Positions 15,737 to 25,261 of a DNA stretch of 25,261 bases are shown here, piece after piece. Each line of letters begins with the position of its first letter. Position 1 is the first letter of the stretch. The notes under the pieces are model-generated. The model was not told the DNA's origin, did no database searches, and saw only the letters and a program-made list of their open reading frames with translations. The DNA is from an uncultured Bacteroidota bacterium. GTDB taxonomy: Bacteria > Bacteroidota > Bacteroidia > Bacteroidales > SZUA-534. The DNA lies in assembly GCA_937885735.1 (NCBI GenBank), contig CALABN010000325.1, positions 1-25,261 of the forward strand. Direction: 5' to 3'. Both the position numbers and the translations under genes were made by a program.

Positions 15737-16602
15737 GTTTTATAATACCATACTATAATGTGCCCATTCCGCTGCTCGAAGAGTGCGTTGGGAGCATAGA
15801 AGAAATCAACGTTTCGCGTGAGATTATCATCGTCAACGATGGTTGCGACGCTGACCTTACGGCATTTGAAGACCGATGTAAGGTACACAGGATAGAGCAT
15901 GGGGGACCTGCTGGAGCACGAAACTATGCACTTGATGTGGCAGAAGGCGAATACATACAGTTCGTTGACGCTGATGACAAGCTTATCGTTGGCACATATC
16001 AATGGATTGTTGACATGTTGAAAAGCGCCAAGCCCGACATGTTCTACTTTGCATTCACGACAGTTGAAGGTAAACATTCGGGCACGAAAGCCTATAAGAC
16101 GAGCACCGGAACAGAGTATTTACTGAACCATAACATTCGAGGCGCTGCCTGCGATTACGTGTTCCGCCGGTCTATCTTGGGCGAATTAAGGTTCACTGAC
16201 GGTATTTTCCACGAGGATGAAGAGTTCAATCCTCAACTTATGTTGCTCGCTAAAACGTTCTACTACACAAAATCCTCAGCGTATTACTACAGGAGATTGC
16301 CTCATTCAATCATGACTTCGCGCAACGAAGAGCATATTTCAAAGCGACTTAACGACTTCCTTCTCGTGATTTTGAACCTTGAGGAAACAAGCAAGACGTT
16401 ACGCGACGCCGATGCAAAGTCGGCATTGAGACGAAGAAGAGACCAGCTTTGCATGGATTACCTATATAATATTATAAGGTTAGGACGCCGTCGGGAACTG
16501 AAAGAACGCATTCAGGACCTGAAGGAAAACCATCTATTCCCTCTCCCATTAAAGCGATATACATGGAAATATTATGTCGCAGCAATCCTTACACGCCTAT
16601 GA
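15718..16602 (+). CDS. GT2 glycosyltransferase, second
   Basis: The start at 15718 (MENPLISFIIPYYN) puts the GT-A core at the N-terminus as in the family; the longer frame from 15640 adds 26 residues that are only the shifted frame of the upstream gene. The product is 294 residues, with IIIVNDG (36-42), PAGARNYAL (64-72) and the DxD motif D84-A-D86 in FVDADDKL. The C-terminal half is Arg/Lys-rich and helical. It overlaps the preceding gene by 19 nt and the next by 4 nt (ATGA), which implies translational coupling. Its likely role is transfer of a second sugar in the same repeat unit; the donor sugar cannot be told from sequence. Confidence 0.87.
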   Translation: MENPLISFIIPYYNVPIPLLEECVGSIEEINVSREIIIVNDGCDADLTAFEDRCKVHRIEHGGPAGARNYALDVAEGEYIQFVDADDKLIVGTYQWIVDMLKSAKPDMFYFAFTTVEGKHSGTKAYKTSTGTEYLLNHNIRGAACDYVFRRSILGELRFTDGIFHEDEEFNPQLMLLAKTFYYTKSSAYYYRRLPHSIMTSRNEEHISKRLNDFLLVILNLEETSKTLRDADAKSALRRRRDQLCMDYLYNIIRLGRRRELKERIQDLKENHLFPLPLKRYTWKYYVAAILTRL

Positions 16603-17705
16603 AAATTCTACTGCTTGGCGAATATAGCAACGTTCACGCCACCCTTGAAAAGGGGTTGAAAGAGTTGGGACACGAGGTGTTACTGGTGTCGAACGGTGAT
16701 TTCTGGAAAGGATTTCAATGCGACATAAGCCTGATTCGCACATACGGAATGCTTGGCGGAGTGAAATATATGGCACGACTGATGTCACTGTTGCCAAGGC
16801 TGAGAGGCTTTGATGTGGTGCAGATTATCAATCCAATGTTTCTCGAACTGAAGGCAGAACGCATATTTCCAATCTACAAATACCTGCGCCGACACAACAA
16901 AAGCGTTGTCATGGGTGCTTTTGGAATGGATTACTACTGGGTTAATGAGTGCATCACAAGGATGCCTTTGCGGTACAGCGACTTCAACATTGGCACGGAA
17001 ATACGCCACGATGCCCCTGCCGAACGTGAATATAAGGATTGGCTCGGCACAGAAAAAGAGCGACTCAACAAGTATATTGCCCACGACTGCGACCGCATAG
17101 TCACTGGTTTGTATGAATACGACGTGTGTTATCGCCCGAATTTTCCCGACAAGACAGAGTTTATTCCGTATCCTATTGAGTCAATAAACGTGGAATGTGA
17201 GGAAAATCAGAATGGGAGAAAAATAAGATATTTCATTGGCATCAGCAAGAATCGCAGTGCATACAAAGGGACAGATGTAATGTGGCGAGCACTCATCAAA
17301 CTGCAAAACACATACCCTGACCGCATAGAAATAATAAAGGCAGAGGGCGTCCCATTCAACAAATACTGGAGGTTGATGGAAAAAGCAGACGTGGTTCTCG
17401 ATCAACTTTACTCTTACACACCGGCAATGAATGGGCTGCTTGCAATGAGCAAAGGCAAGATTCTCGTTGGCGGAGGCGAAGAAGAAAACTACGAAATACT
17501 TGGAGAAAAACAGTTGAGACCTATTATAAACGTGCTTCCTAACGAGGAAGACGTCTATAACAAACTAAGGAATCTGGTAATTAATCCAGACAAAATAAAC
17601 GATTTGAAGGCACAAAGCAAGGAATACATAAGCCGTCATCATGATTATATCAAGGTGGCAAAACGTTACGAAACACTTTACAAGTCAATATTATGTTCAC
17701 GATAA
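16599..17705 (+). CDS. GT4-type glycosyltransferase
   Basis: The start at 16599 overlaps the preceding stop (ATGA) and gives MKILLLGEYSNVHATLEKGL, the usual first Rossmann strand and helix of a GT-B enzyme. The longer frame from 16563 is the shifted frame of the upstream gene. The product is 368 residues, with an N-terminal acceptor domain and, from about residue 205 (RYFIGISKNRSAYKG), the C-terminal donor domain. That domain ends in a glycine-rich segment (ILVGGGEEENYEIL) and YISRHHDYIKVAKRYETLY, typical of family 4. The E-x7-E pattern of classical GT4 is not obvious, so the family call is by overall layout. It is the third gene of the polysaccharide operon. Confidence 0.78.
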   Translation: MKILLLGEYSNVHATLEKGLKELGHEVLLVSNGDFWKGFQCDISLIRTYGMLGGVKYMARLMSLLPRLRGFDVVQIINPMFLELKAERIFPIYKYLRRHNKSVVMGAFGMDYYWVNECITRMPLRYSDFNIGTEIRHDAPAEREYKDWLGTEKERLNKYIAHDCDRIVTGLYEYDVCYRPNFPDKTEFIPYPIESINVECEENQNGRKIRYFIGISKNRSAYKGTDVMWRALIKLQNTYPDRIEIIKAEGVPFNKYWRLMEKADVVLDQLYSYTPAMNGLLAMSKGKILVGGGEEENYEILGEKQLRPIINVLPNEEDVYNKLRNLVINPDKINDLKAQSKEYISRHHDYIKVAKRYETLYKSILCSR

Positions 17706-18661
17706 AAAGATATACAGCCGGCGATAAAACGATATGGAACGATTTTGTTGAAGCATCGAAGAATGGCACTTTCCTCTTGAAACGCGACTATATGGACTAC
17801 CATAGCGACCGTTTCGAGGACCACTCCTTATTATTATATAATGATATGGGCAAAATTTCGGCACTTCTTCCTGCAAACGAAACCTGCGACAATGGTTGCA
17901 AGCAACTGTTTTCACACCAAGGATTGACCTACGGAGGACTTGTACTTTCTACGAAGCATGGAGCAAATGATGTGTTGCAGATGTTTGATGCAATAATTTC
18001 ATACCTTAAAGGACACGGTTTTTCATCGTTCCATTACAAGCAGATACCGAGCATTTATCATCGTTATCCTTCACAGGAAGACGAATATGCACTTTGGCGT
18101 AACGATGCCGTATTGGAGGTTTGCAACATTTCGTCGAGTGTTGCGCTTCATTCAGAGTTGATTCCACGAATCGGTCAAGGGCGAAAATATCGTATTTCAT
18201 TATGCCGCCGACAAAACTATAACGTAGTCTTTGACTTCCCACTTGGCACATATTGGCCAATGCTTACGTCATGCCTGAAAGTAAGATACGATGCAAAGCC
18301 TGTTCATACCTTGCAAGAAATGGAATTGTTACAGGAAAGGTTTCCCGACAACATCAAGTGTGTTGCCGTGACAGATGAGACGGGTGAAGTTTGCGCAGGA
18401 ACAGTTGTTTATCTTACAAAGAGTGTTGCCCACCTGCAATATTCATGTGCCACACAAAAGGGATACGACAATCATGCCGTTGACTTGCTTTATAGCACTT
18501 TACGGGAACATTTCAACAACGACACAACACTGTCATTTTTCGATTTTGGCACATCAAACGAAGAACATGGGAAAGTGCTGAATGCACACCTTTCAGCATA
18601 TAAGGAAACTTTCGGAGCAAGGGGAATTGCATACAAACAATGGCGAATTGACCTTTGCTGA
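17693..18661 (+). CDS. FemAB/GNAT-like acyltransferase of the polysaccharide operon
   Basis: The 322-residue protein begins FTIKRYTAGDKTIWNDFVEASKNGTFLLKRDYMDYH, a pattern shared by FemAB-like proteins with two tandem GNAT folds. The second half contains CAGTVVYLTKSVAHLQYSCA and LYSTLREHF, then a segment FFDFGTSNEE of the acyl-CoA/acyl-tRNA fold. Members in sugar clusters usually acylate an amino sugar; here that is inferred from position. The start overlaps the previous gene by 13 nt, so it is the last gene of the operon. No clear terminator is seen after the stop at 18661, only an AT-rich stretch. Confidence 0.75.
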   Translation: MFTIKRYTAGDKTIWNDFVEASKNGTFLLKRDYMDYHSDRFEDHSLLLYNDMGKISALLPANETCDNGCKQLFSHQGLTYGGLVLSTKHGANDVLQMFDAIISYLKGHGFSSFHYKQIPSIYHRYPSQEDEYALWRNDAVLEVCNISSSVALHSELIPRIGQGRKYRISLCRRQNYNVVFDFPLGTYWPMLTSCLKVRYDAKPVHTLQEMELLQERFPDNIKCVAVTDETGEVCAGTVVYLTKSVAHLQYSCATQKGYDNHAVDLLYSTLREHFNNDTTLSFFDFGTSNEEHGKVLNAHLSAYKETFGARGIAYKQWRIDLC

Positions 18662-18715
18662 TAAAAAAATTGTAAAAAAATCATACTTTTGTGTGCTTTT
18701 TTCATAAAAAAGTAT

Positions 18716-18723
18716 TATATTTG
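18716..18723 (+). promoter_or_regulatory. Candidate -7 box of nifJ
   Basis: TATATTTG matches TAnnTTTG, 72 nt upstream of the start. A TTTG lies 24 bp upstream (18688-18691), which is longer than the usual 19-20 bp. A second match, TACTTTTG, occurs at 18684-18691. Confidence 0.45.
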
Positions 18724-18795
18724 CAACCATTATTCAGGATACATAAGAAAAAATCAATATTATAGTTATATAACGTTACTAAAAACATTTGAAAA

Positions 18796-22365
<3,570 letters not shown>

Positions 22366-22370
22366 TTAAG

Positions 22371-22425
22371 GTTATAAGGTTTTGAGGTTATAAGGTAAAA
22401 TCCTTTAACCTCTAAGTTCTAAGCT
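22371..22425. repeat. Octamer tract downstream of nifJ
   Basis: Units GTTATAAG, GTTTTGAG and GTTATAAG run from 22371 to 22394 in 8-nt register, followed by GTAAAATC and degenerate units on the opposite orientation (CTTTAACC, TCTAAGTT). GTTTTGAG is the reverse complement of CTCAAAAC, the unit in the GT2 gene. Confidence 0.7.
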
Positions 22426-22462
22426 AAAGCCCTCCAGCTCCCCCAAGGGGCTGGGGCTTTTT
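22426..22462 (+). terminator. Terminator of nifJ with the CCTCCAGCTC repeat
   Basis: AAAGCC/GGCTTT as outer stem and CCAGC/GCTGG as inner stem enclose a C- and G-rich loop, followed by six T. The core CCCTCCAGCTC(C/T)CCCAAGGGG recurs at 24952-24975, so this hairpin belongs to a dispersed repeat. It touches the stop of the convergent lipoprotein gene. Confidence 0.85.
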
Positions 22463-23013
22463 TATTCCGAAACACACTTCACCAATCGCAATCTATAGTT
22501 CCTAACCTTGCTTCCAGCATTAGAAATTTTAGTTCCCGATGCAAAAGAGAAACTCTTATGCCCTTCGCTACAAAGATAACGGGCATCTTTGCACAGAACT
22601 GATGCCTCGTTGTTCAAGAATACACCATTCAGCCGTTCCCACGACACAGACTCTTCACCAAAGTTTTCGCGCAGATATTTTGCCTCATCCTGAGTCGGCA
22701 CACGCCAGTCTCCCAGCTCCAATTCTTGGTACCCCTTGGTCAGAACACGTACCTGAGCACTATCTTCCGCGTGGTTTGCCGATGGCATATTGCCCCATTC
22801 GTAGAGCGAAAGAAGAATGCGTTCTGTCTTTCCACTCTCACTTTGATACTCGCCTACGACAATGTGCCCTCTCCACACATAGCATGTGTCATTATTGTCT
22901 GCAGATACCAGGACTTCCGATACGCTGGCTTCAGAGAAGGCAATCTTCTCACACGATAGCAGCATAAAGCCAATAGCAAACAATGTAATCAGACCTATAC
23001 TATATTTCATCAC
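22462..23013 (-). CDS. Lipoprotein, possibly FISUMP/DUF1566-like
   Basis: The 183-residue product has a lipoprotein signal (GLITLFAIGFMLLSC, Cys21). The central LGDWRVPTQDEAKYLRENF and the C-terminal SFSFASGTKISNAG ... NYRLRLVKCV resemble the DUF1566 / Fibrobacter paralogous (FISUMP) domain, where WRVPT starts a C-type-lectin-like fold. The region is short for that family, so the assignment is tentative. A start one codon later (MKYS) is equally possible. Only 3 nt separate it from the upstream regulator-like gene, so the two are co-transcribed. The role is unknown; surface adhesion or binding is the usual guess. Confidence 0.75.
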   Translation of the reverse strand: MMKYSIGLITLFAIGFMLLSCEKIAFSEASVSEVLVSADNNDTCYVWRGHIVVGEYQSESGKTERILLSLYEWGNMPSANHAEDSAQVRVLTKGYQELELGDWRVPTQDEAKYLRENFGEESVSWERLNGVFLNNEASVLCKDARYLCSEGHKSFSFASGTKISNAGSKVRNYRLRLVKCVSE

Positions 23014-23016
23014 ATA

Positions 23017-23475
23017 TTATATTTTATAGCGTTTCATCAAATCCTCTACCTTTGGTTCGTATGGTATTTCTCCCTCGCGTACCATAGCAATGTATTCGTC
23101 TATCATTGCTTCGTATGTATGGCGTATTGCACTGACGGTAACGTGAGAACCACTTTTCTTGGGATGTGAGTATTTCTCAAACGGATAATTCACAAATGAG
23201 CAATGTAGGGATGTCATGTAGTTGTAATCGACCTGAAGCAATATAGCCCATCTCATTGTAGTGCTTTTGCGAGGCTTATGCTCTCCTCGCAGATAGCGAC
23301 CTAATCCGCGCGATGTCATTCTCATGCTTTGGGCAAAGCCTTCAAGCGTGTGATGGTCATCATTTTCCAAATATTGTTTCAAGAACATTCTGAGATTCTG
23401 AATTTCAGGTTCGTTGACAAACCTTCTTGTCTTTTCATTTTTCTTTTCCATACGTGCAAAATTAGTAGTATTCAT
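23017..23475 (-). CDS. Helix-turn-helix-like putative regulator
   Basis: The 152-residue product has no signal or membrane segment. Residues about 44-75 (LEGFAQSMRMTSRGLGRYLRGEHKP) fit a helix-turn-helix with SRGLGRYLRG as the likely recognition helix, and the protein is strongly basic around it. The C-terminus is acidic and helical. Two starts are possible: 23475 (MNTTNFAR) or 23451 (MEKKNEK). A TAATTTTG box at 23464-23457 lies between them, so the shorter product may be the real one. It is first in a two-gene unit with the lipoprotein and divergent from the four-helix-bundle gene. A CG-rich dyad in the shared intergenic region could be its own binding site (inference). Confidence 0.7.
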   Translation of the reverse strand: MNTTNFARMEKKNEKTRRFVNEPEIQNLRMFLKQYLENDDHHTLEGFAQSMRMTSRGLGRYLRGEHKPRKSTTMRWAILLQVDYNYMTSLHCSFVNYPFEKYSHPKKSGSHVTVSAIRHTYEAMIDEYIAMVREGEIPYEPKVEDLMKRYKI

Positions 23476-23506
23476 ATTGAGGATTGAAAAAAGAATTGTG
23501 GTATCT

Positions 23507-23521
23507 TAGCGCGACGCGATA
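23507..23521. promoter_or_regulatory. CG-rich dyad, candidate operator
   Basis: TAgCGCGACGCGaTA is symmetric about A23514 (TA-n-CGCG-n-CGCG-n-TA). It stands out in an AT-rich 139-nt divergent intergenic region between the putative regulator and the four-helix-bundle gene. Confidence 0.4.
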
Positions 23522-23614
23522 ATATACTACAAACACAATTTCCTAAACTTGCTATTTTGTTGTTACTTTGCCTGTGTGTTAGTTCACATGTTCAACAATT
23601 TAATAACAAAACAA

Positions 23615-23974
23615 ATGGAAAACAAAGAAGAAAAAAAGTCTTTTGACCTTCGTGGCGAAAGCAAAGAATTTGCTGTACGCAGCATCAAGTTGTATCAGCA
23701 TCTGACTGAAAAGGCACAGAAGAAGGAGTACAATCTCTCGAAGCAGTTCCTTATCTCTGGCACAAGGATTGGCGATTTGATTCGTCAGGAAAGTATGCTT
23801 GAAGCCTTCCGTTCAGCATCAAGCGCAAAGTATTGGCTTGAAATGCTAACCTCGGGTGGATACCTCGCAAAAAATGAATCAGAGTCAATGCTTACTGATG
23901 CCGACCGACTGGTTCGCTATCTCTATGTAATTTCTCATTCTGAATCACGCAAGGAGAAAGGAGGTGAGTTATGA
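23615..23974 (+). CDS. Four-helix-bundle (S23-like) protein
   Basis: The start at 23615 (MENKEEKKSFDLRGESKEFAV) was chosen because the frame upstream (from 23549) adds 22 hydrophobic, unlike residues. The 119-residue product matches the layout of the four-helix-bundle / 23S rRNA intervening-sequence protein family: F-DL.... FAV.SIKLY..L, then LSKQFLISGTRIGDLIRQE, EAFRSASSAKYWLEML and LVRYLYVI. Family members form small helical pentamers; function is largely unknown. The usual SGTSIGANI.EA is here SGTRIGDLIRQE. The stop overlaps the next start (ATGA), so its translation is coupled to the fimbrial-type lipoprotein, an unusual partnership. Confidence 0.85.
   Translation: MENKEEKKSFDLRGESKEFAVRSIKLYQHLTEKAQKKEYNLSKQFLISGTRIGDLIRQESMLEAFRSASSAKYWLEMLTSGGYLAKNESESMLTDADRLVRYLYVISHSESRKEKGGEL
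23960..23965 (+). promoter_or_regulatory. Strong Shine-Dalgarno site of the FimB/Mfa2-like gene
   Basis: GGAGGT lies 5 nt before the ATG at 23971. Such a canonical site is unusual in this genome and fixes the start of the downstream gene. Confidence 0.7.
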
Positions 23975-24906
23975 TCCGTCAGTCATCATTAGCAACAAAG
24001 ATAAATGGGATATTAGCACTTCTGATGTACGTCTTGTTACTTTCATCATGCACTAAATCCTTTGTCGAAAATCATACCGAAGTACCAGAACAACTTCACA
24101 ATGTTACAGTATCCCTGTCAGGCATCGATTTCTCTACAGAAGCGAATACACGGGCTTCCGATGCGTCGGCCACTGACGCAGGCATTACACGCATAGCATT
24201 CAAGGTGTTCGATTCAAAAAAAGTTGAACAGGTTAGCATCACTCAAGTTGCTACAGAAGTAGGTGAAGATTTCAATAGTCTCTCTTTTCAACTTCCTGAA
24301 GGCACTTATACATTCGTTGCTGTGGCTCATGATGCTACTGGCAATGATGTCGGTTGTGCTACAATCACATCAGCTGAAATAGCTACCCTTCCAGAGAAAT
24401 TGGTTCCGACTCTTTATAGTAGCGTCAAAGAAGTAACCGTGACGAGTGAAAACAACCAGACGGTCACCATTGATATGGGTAAGCGCATTAATGCGACGCT
24501 CCATCTTGTCTCTACTGACTTAGTACCTGCTGATGTGTGGAAAATGGCAATCACAGTTAATGCAGAAGGGACTTTAGTCTCGAATGATAATCTGCTAAAG
24601 TTCAATCCTTCCACAGGGTTTGCAATTGGCGACAGGCGCTATAATATAGGACTTCCTGTCATAGTCGGAAATACTATTGATGTTACGGGAAATATACTTT
24701 TGCCAGCTGACAGTTACAACTATACAGTTAATATTCGTGTAATAAACACAGCTAACGAGTTTATTGCAGATTATGAGCGAAACTTGACAGATATTAACTT
24801 CCAGCGCTCATACATCACCACAGCCACTGGCCAGTATTTTCGATATATAAACACAGGAGTTCTTTCATTCGATATAAACCAAGGTTCATTGGAATACCAG
24901 TACTGA
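23971..24906 (+). CDS. FimB/Mfa2-like fimbrial lipoprotein
   Basis: The 311-residue product has a lipoprotein signal (ILALLMYVLLLSSC, Cys27). It continues with features of Bacteroidales fimbrillin-accessory proteins of the FimB/Mfa2 kind: NVTVSLSGIDFS, a TRASDASATDAGITRIAFKVFDS segment (around residues 62-85), LPEGTYTFVAVAHD, and long beta-strand-rich sequence to the end. In that family the protein anchors or caps short fimbriae at the outer membrane. No fimbrillin subunit gene is visible before the window ends. It is translated together with the four-helix-bundle gene. Two related superfamilies (Mfa-like fimbrillin and its anchors) cannot be told apart by eye. Confidence 0.75.
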   Translation: MIRQSSLATKINGILALLMYVLLLSSCTKSFVENHTEVPEQLHNVTVSLSGIDFSTEANTRASDASATDAGITRIAFKVFDSKKVEQVSITQVATEVGEDFNSLSFQLPEGTYTFVAVAHDATGNDVGCATITSAEIATLPEKLVPTLYSSVKEVTVTSENNQTVTIDMGKRINATLHLVSTDLVPADVWKMAITVNAEGTLVSNDNLLKFNPSTGFAIGDRRYNIGLPVIVGNTIDVTGNILLPADSYNYTVNIRVINTANEFIADYERNLTDINFQRSYITTATGQYFRYINTGVLSFDINQGSLEYQY

Positions 24907-24912
24907 TAGTAT

Positions 24913-25045
24913 ATTTTTAGATTTTAAGATTTTGCGGTTGTGGGTTGAAGCCCCCTCCAGCTCTCCCAAGGGGGAGTGAATTGAACCCTTCATCCCCATT
25001 TTGAGGGGACAGAGAGGGGGGCTTCAAACCTTACAACCTTATTAC
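24913..25045. repeat. Composite repeat: octamer tracts around a GC-rich hairpin
   Basis: The left tract (ATTTTTAG, ATTTTAAG, ATTTTGCG, GTTGTGGG; 24913-24944) leads into GAAGCCCCCTCCAGC. The right arm GAGGGGGGCTTC is followed by CTTCAAAC (overlapping it), CTTACAAC and CTTATTAC (25022-25045). The two ends are imperfect inverted repeats of about 25 nt. The middle contains the smaller hairpin CCCC/GGGG near 24993-25009. It shares the core CCTCCAGCTC(C/T)CCCAAGGGG with the nifJ terminator. Confidence 0.75.
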
Positions 25046-25168
25046 CATACCATCCCTCCCGTTCCACAAGCCACCTTCAAAAAAACTACTACGGGGACAT
25101 GTTCCATGAAGGATTTTGTTTGAAAAAACGGATGAAAGCGGCGGATTAAGGCGTCGGAATTGTGGACT

Positions 25169-25186
25169 TGTGCGGTAGGCCGCACA
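25169..25186. other. GC-rich hairpin
   Basis: TGTGCGG (25169-25175) pairs with CCGCACA (25180-25186) around the loop TAGG. No T-run follows. The stretch 25046-25209 shows nothing else I can name. Confidence 0.4.
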
Positions 25187-25209
25187 GGGGTGTCTGGTGG
25201 GGGTATAAA

Positions 25210-25261
25210 AAAGTTGTACAACTTTCGCGCGAAAGTTGTACAACATTCAGTTGAAAGTTGT
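25210..25261. repeat. Palindromic-unit array cut by the window edge
   Basis: The 16-bp palindrome AAAGTTGTACAACTTT (25210-25225) recurs at 25232 (last three bases ATT) and begins again at 25254, with 6-nt spacers CGCGCG and CAGTTG (period 22). Positions 25213-25244 form one perfect 32-bp palindrome. The array runs off the window. Confidence 0.8.

Noticed and set aside
18662..18795. Riboswitch in front of nifJ
   Set aside because: The leader is AT-rich with no stable or conserved structure that I can see; only promoter-like boxes are present.
25031..25246. Minus-strand frame of 71 codons at the right end
   Set aside because: It covers the palindromic array and hairpins, has no recognisable features and no start context.

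Overview
The window looks like chromosomal DNA of a Bacteroidales bacterium, most probably Prevotella-like. Support comes from intergenic promoters of the TTTG-N19/20-TAnnTTTG type, the near absence of Shine-Dalgarno sites, a FimB/Mfa2-like lipoprotein, fibre-degrading exoenzymes with signal peptides, and a long nifJ-type pyruvate:ferredoxin oxidoreductase. The genus is an inference.

Left end (1 to about 1,935). This part does not read as one continuous genome. It holds a left-truncated carboxylesterase, a 3'-truncated nucleotidyltransferase, a short reverse fragment, an AT-rich acidic reading frame with no start, a good terminator, and the first 45 codons of what looks like a phage major capsid protein. 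The capsid frame runs into the middle of an oppositely oriented host esterase across about 21 nt that can be read as both genes. I think this end is an assembly chimera or a patchwork of mobile DNA.

Hemicellulose region (1,913-12,897, all on the minus strand). In transcription order: a GH43 enzyme, a GH43-CBM6 enzyme and a GH31 alpha-xylosidase-like enzyme with a PA14 insert form a tight operon. Then come a lone AAA/DUF4143 ATPase with a five-copy 23-bp repeat array just upstream of its promoter, a feruloyl-esterase-like enzyme, two paralogous lipoproteins, and a second esterase cut off by the junction. The enzymes would strip xylose, arabinose and acyl side groups from plant hemicellulose. 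No SusC/SusD pair or endo-xylanase is present here. A promoter and terminator about 85 nt apart upstream of the GH43 operon may define a small RNA.

Surface-polysaccharide region (13,032-18,661). A Wzx-like flippase on the minus strand faces an overlapping plus-strand operon of two GT2 glycosyltransferases, one GT4-type glycosyltransferase and a FemAB/GNAT-like acyltransferase. The first GT2 carries nine in-register 8-nt repeats inside its coding sequence, a possible phase-variation switch. Three palindromic units with 6-nt spacers lie between the divergent genes.

Central metabolism and right end (18,716-25,261). nifJ (1,189 codons) stands alone with its own terminator. It is followed by a minus-strand pair (HTH-like regulator, lipoprotein) and a divergent plus-strand pair (four-helix-bundle protein, FimB/Mfa2-like lipoprotein). 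This four-gene block is bracketed by two related composite repeats made of 8-nt tracts and a GC-rich hairpin. The window ends inside another palindromic-unit array.

No rRNA, tRNA or CRISPR was seen.
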